Positions 38,133 to 40,706 of a DNA stretch of 40,706 nt are shown piece after piece; positions within the stretch are counted from its first letter, which is position 1, and each line of letters begins with the position of its first letter. This DNA comes from Candidatus Woesearchaeota archaeon (GTDB lineage: Archaea; Nanobdellota; Nanobdellia; Woesearchaeales; GCA-2687795): positions 1 to 40,706 of the forward strand of contig NZBG01000032.1 of assembly GCA_002687795.1 (NCBI GenBank), given 5' to 3'. Both the position numbers and the translations under genes were made by a program. The notes beneath the pieces were generated by a model. It did no database searches. It saw only the letters and a list, made by a program, of their open reading frames with translations, and had not been told where the DNA came from.

Positions 38133-39500
38133 TTAAATAACTTTTCCTGGCTTTATATTCTTATTGACAGAGCTTATCAATGATTCCCTGTCCAGAGAAT
38201 AATCGCTGATGATCTTCCCAACAGCATTTATATCTCTTATTTTGTTCTTAACCATATAGTTTAATATATTAGTTTTAGTCTTTAGGTCATTATTAATCTC
38301 TGACTGGCTCATCCCTGTATGCCTGCTCAATTCTTCAAACAGCCTTACTGATTTGCCATGGAAAATTATCTTGTCTGTTGAGGGTTTCCATCTATACAAT
38401 AGGTTTGGCTTAACAGTTGATTTTCCAGATCCCTCTGTTGTGACAAATTCTCCTATTTGATATATCCTTCTGATACTTCTTCTCCTATCCCTGAACATCA
38501 CAACATTGAGGTTCACTGCTTTAAGCAGGTTGGAGGGCACTTCTATTGGCGGATTGACCAGTCTTTGTATTGTCTCATTGATAGAATCTGCATGAACAGT
38601 GGCATACACGCTATGGCCAGTATGCATTGCCTCAAACAAAACTTCTGCCTGCTCCTTTCTTCTCATTTCTCCTAATATTATTCTGTCAGGCCTCATCCTC
38701 AACGAATTAATCAATAAGTCAAGCTCTGTAACAGCTCCCTTGCCTTCATGGTTGGGCTGCCTTGTGACGAGAGGGCACCAATAAAGGAACTTGGGCAGCT
38801 GAAGCTCTCTTGTGTCTTCAATCGAGATTATCCTATGATTAGGGGGGATAAAGGGTATGACAACATTCAAGAAACTGGTTTTTCCGCTGCCTGTGCCCCC
38901 GCTTATTAATATGTTCATTTCATACTGTATCGCAAGCCATACCAAGGCGAATATCTCAGGGTTGGATGTTTTATTTGTTATCAGGTCTGTAACAGTCCAT
39001 GGGTCACGGGCAAATTTTCTTATTGTGATTGTATTTCCCCTATTGGAAATAGGGTAAAGCACAGCATTCGCCCTGTCCCCTGTTACAAGATGGGCATCAA
39101 GCAAAGGGTTCAGGGTTGTTACCTGTTTTCCAACCCTTCTGGCAATCGTGTTGGCATAGTTCTGTATCTGCACTTCGCTGTCAATAGATACATTTGTTTC
39201 AAGCCAGCCATATTTCTTATGGTAAACTCTTATTGGCTCAGATGCTGAGTTAACTATGATTTCTTCCAGAAAGTCATCATTCAGCAGGAACTCTATATTC
39301 CCAAGCCCAACCATCTCATGCAATAGCAATCCAACCAAGAGATTTTTTGTTTTGTCATCTATTTTAGGCAGTTTTTCTTTTAGGAATTGTTCTGCCTTGA
39401 CTCTAAATTTTTCTTTTAAGGAGGCGATTACTTTTGGATCCAGGATCTCTGCTGTGCTTACAGTAACCTCTGTAACAAGCTTATGCCTGATATCATCCAA
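38133..39500 (-). CDS. TadA/VirB11-type pilus assembly ATPase, 455 aa from TTG
   Basis: Motor ATPase of locus 2. Residues about 60-165 hold the N-terminal domain core (LLHEMVGLGNIEFLLNDDFL, EEIIVNSASEPIRVYHKKYG); Walker A GGTGSGKT 201-208, Asp box SIEDTRELQ, Walker B DRIILGE 272-278, then MHTGHSVYATVHADSINETI. The listed start is TTG 39500. The same frame upstream carries a convincing N-terminus back to ATG 39635, interrupted by TAG at codon 16 (39590-39588); without it the protein would be 500 aa. Confidence 0.88.
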   Translation of the reverse strand: MDDIRHKLVTEVTVSTAEILDPKVIASLKEKFRVKAEQFLKEKLPKIDDKTKNLLVGLLLHEMVGLGNIEFLLNDDFLEEIIVNSASEPIRVYHKKYGWLETNVSIDSEVQIQNYANTIARRVGKQVTTLNPLLDAHLVTGDRANAVLYPISNRGNTITIRKFARDPWTVTDLITNKTSNPEIFALVWLAIQYEMNILISGGTGSGKTSFLNVVIPFIPPNHRIISIEDTRELQLPKFLYWCPLVTRQPNHEGKGAVTELDLLINSLRMRPDRIILGEMRRKEQAEVLFEAMHTGHSVYATVHADSINETIQRLVNPPIEVPSNLLKAVNLNVVMFRDRRRSIRRIYQIGEFVTTEGSGKSTVKPNLLYRWKPSTDKIIFHGKSVRLFEELSRHTGMSQSEINNDLKTKTNILNYMVKNKIRDINAVGKIISDYSLDRESLISSVNKNIKPGKVI

Positions 39501-39635
39501 TAACGAAACAGTGGGTTTAGATAGTTTAGGAATAACTATATTATATTGCAGAGGTTTCCCTTCTTCTTTTACTATCTCAACATCAATCTATATCTCGTCT
39601 ACCTTGATCCTATACTTTTCTTTTATTTCTTTCAT
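39501..39635 (-). other. In-frame N-terminal segment of the locus-2 ATPase with an amber codon
   Basis: From ATG 39635: MKEIKEKYRIKVDEI, TAG, then IDVEIVKEEGKPLQYNIVIP and KLSKPTVSL joined to the ATPase. The composition and the beta-strand pattern fit a normal TadA-like N-terminus. GAGG lies about 4-5 nt before the ATG. TAG replaces what could be TAT or TAC (Tyr) by one base. Confidence 0.6.
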
Positions 39636-40683
39636 TTGCCTCTTTTTCCACTTTTAACTCTGGCTCTCCAAAGGGTGGGTAATGTAGCTTTAACATGCTA
39701 TGACCCTCTAAGATCATACACCATTCCTCAGCCAGCTTTTTATCAATCCCAAAATACTTTTCTATTTCTGACAGCTTAATACTTCCCCTTCTTTTAACTA
39801 ACTTGTACAATACATCAAAGTCTGTTTCATATTTCTCCCTTTTAATTTCCATTCCCTTGATTTCTATTAATCTTTCCTTTTTTGTTTCTTCTTTTTTGGG
39901 CATTTTCCTTTTATTTAACCTATATCCCAACAAAGACAATAACATCAGAGAAATCCCCAGGATAAAGGTAATCAAATGGCGGTAAACAAATGTAAAAACA
40001 ACAATGAGCATGGAAATAAAAAACATGGTATAGTATACTTCCGGCTTGTTTATCTTTTTTGGCTTTGCAGCCTTTTCCTGTTTCTCCTTATGCAGCTTTG
40101 CTGCTTTTTCCTGTTTCTCACTGCGTATCCATAAACAAATCTCCTTCAGCTTAGAATACAGATTTCTTTTCTCTTTAAACTCAAGGGGCTTGCTGATTAA
40201 TTTGCCATAAAGCCACCTTAGCTTAAGATAGGAATCTGTAACCTTACTAATGTTCTTTTCTGCTATAAATTTATTGGCTTTATTTATCAATGTCCTGAGC
40301 TCTGATACATCCTTTTCTAATCTCTTTTTTAGCTTAAGCTCTCTCCTTTTCTCTCTTTCTCCCTCCTTTTTCCTTGCCAGAATCAAGACAGTCGATATTG
40401 ATATCAAAACCGCGCCTATGATAGAATAAACCAATTTATGATAAACTAATGCAACACAAAAAACAACTAAAGAGATAAAAAATGCAATAATGTATACAAT
40501 TAATCCGTCTTTCCTTTTGGGTTTCTCGAGCTTCTCTTGTTTTTCCGGAGCCTTTACAAGCTTTTTATTCTTTATTGTCTTCTTATTATATAACGAAGCA
40601 CGATAAAAAAATGAACCTCCCCGCACTAAAGTGCGGGGTATCATATTAAGCAAAGGAAGTAACTTTCCTTTGTTGTCCGCCAA
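39610..40683 (-). CDS. Membrane protein with C-terminal winged helix, 357 aa
   Basis: Two helical hairpins, about residues 61-104 (LIVYIIAFFISLVVFCVALV) and 218-258 (YYTMFFISMLIVVFTFVYRH), separated by a charged helical domain with a repeated EKQEKAAK, and a C-terminal winged helix (about 290-345; FDVLYKLVKRRGSIKLSEIE, KLHYPPFGEPEL). The TTG at 40683 is only the first usable start; the frame is open to the window edge and the first about 30 residues come from an IS605-like hairpin region, so the N-terminus is uncertain. It overlaps the ATPase ATG (39635) by 26 nt, so the pair is an operon. Confidence 0.7.
   Translation of the reverse strand: MADNKGKLLPLLNMIPRTLVRGGSFFYRASLYNKKTIKNKKLVKAPEKQEKLEKPKRKDGLIVYIIAFFISLVVFCVALVYHKLVYSIIGAVLISISTVLILARKKEGEREKRRELKLKKRLEKDVSELRTLINKANKFIAEKNISKVTDSYLKLRWLYGKLISKPLEFKEKRNLYSKLKEICLWIRSEKQEKAAKLHKEKQEKAAKPKKINKPEVYYTMFFISMLIVVFTFVYRHLITFILGISLMLLSLLGYRLNKRKMPKKEETKKERLIEIKGMEIKREKYETDFDVLYKLVKRRGSIKLSEIEKYFGIDKKLAEEWCMILEGHSMLKLHYPPFGEPELKVEKEANERNKRKV
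40619..40638. repeat. IS200/IS605-like end hairpin
   Basis: CCCCGCACT (40619-40627), AA, AGTGCGGGG (40630-40638): a perfect 9-bp GC-rich hairpin in AT-rich surroundings. On the minus strand it is followed by AGGTTCA, as at right ends of IS200/IS605 family elements. If so, the element body would lie beyond the window edge. The open frame of the membrane protein runs through it. Confidence 0.4.
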
Positions 40684-40706
40684 AATTCCAATATCCCTGG
40701 GATTCA

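Noticed and set aside
36252..39635. Genome-wide TGA or TAG recoding (Sec, Pyl or alternative code)
   Set aside because: TGA and TAG end many clearly complete genes here (for example fen, endA and the winged-helix membrane protein), and aRF1 is intact; no SECIS-like structure was noticed.

Overview
This 40.7 kb window is a piece of an archaeal chromosome, most likely from a DPANN-type lineage (Woesearchaeota/Pacearchaeota-like). The domain call rests on recognisable proteins: L7Ae, S28e, L24e, aEF-2 with the diphthamide-site His, aEF-1beta, aRF1 with NIKS and GGQ, archaeal PheRS beta, FEN-1 with a PIP box, tRNA-splicing endonuclease and Trm5. AT-rich TATA boxes often lie 20-35 nt upstream of starts, which suggests many leaderless mRNAs. 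The lineage call is weaker and rests on small gene sizes, a truncated RqcH and many small DPANN-style hypotheticals.

Layout. 1-5.6 kb: end of a PAC2-family gene, a degenerate repeat patch, a conserved hypothetical, then a three-gene operon (double-HTH regulator, Ig-like membrane protein, TOPRIM protein), HtpX, and an N-terminal-only RqcH/NFACT protein. 5.7 kb: a tRNA-Gly(GCC) interrupted by two introns, one in the anticodon loop and one in the T-loop. 5.9-11 kb: pilus/secretion locus 1 (two-domain FlaJ-like platform, large VirB11/FlaI-like ATPase, divergent coiled-coil protein). 11-15.5 kb: B3/B4 protein with a small acidic gene, aEF-2, and the rpl7ae-rps28e-rpl24e-ndk operon, whose leader carries a possible K-turn. 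15.7-17.7 kb: Zn-alcohol dehydrogenase, LsrF-like class I aldolase, small Cys protein. 18-20.5 kb: THUMP methyltransferase, MtnA, aEF-1beta. 20.6-23.3 kb: an accessory island (small membrane proteins, ribbon-helix-helix protein, SppA/SDH-like protease) ending at a 265-bp duplicated fragment of the next two genes. 23.3-31 kb: TctA-like permease, membrane Ig-like protein, EndA, HD hydrolase, winged-helix/nuclease-like protein, FEN-1, EamA transporter, Trm5. 31-35 kb: PheT, aRF1, zinc ribbon, EamA transporter, tRNA-Cys(GCA). 35.2-40.7 kb: pilus/secretion locus 2 (RecA-like protein, 4-TM protein, two single-domain T2SSF proteins, TadA/VirB11-like ATPase, winged-helix membrane protein).

The most striking pattern is that genes in and beside both pilus loci have disturbed reading frames or starts. 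There is an in-frame TGA in one T2SSF gene, an in-frame TAG at codon 16 of the locus-2 ATPase, and a one-base frameshift in an A7 run in the RecA-like gene. The FlaJ-like gene has its best ribosome-binding site placed before an ATT codon, and an A10 run separates a possible ATG from the frame of the locus-1 ATPase. An unrelated EamA gene also has its first membrane helix encoded upstream of any ordinary start. These could be real (decay, slippage, unusual initiation) or consensus errors; read-level evidence decides. A second theme is RNA biology: the double-intron tRNA with EndA in the same window, the L7Ae leader, and several unexplained hairpins.
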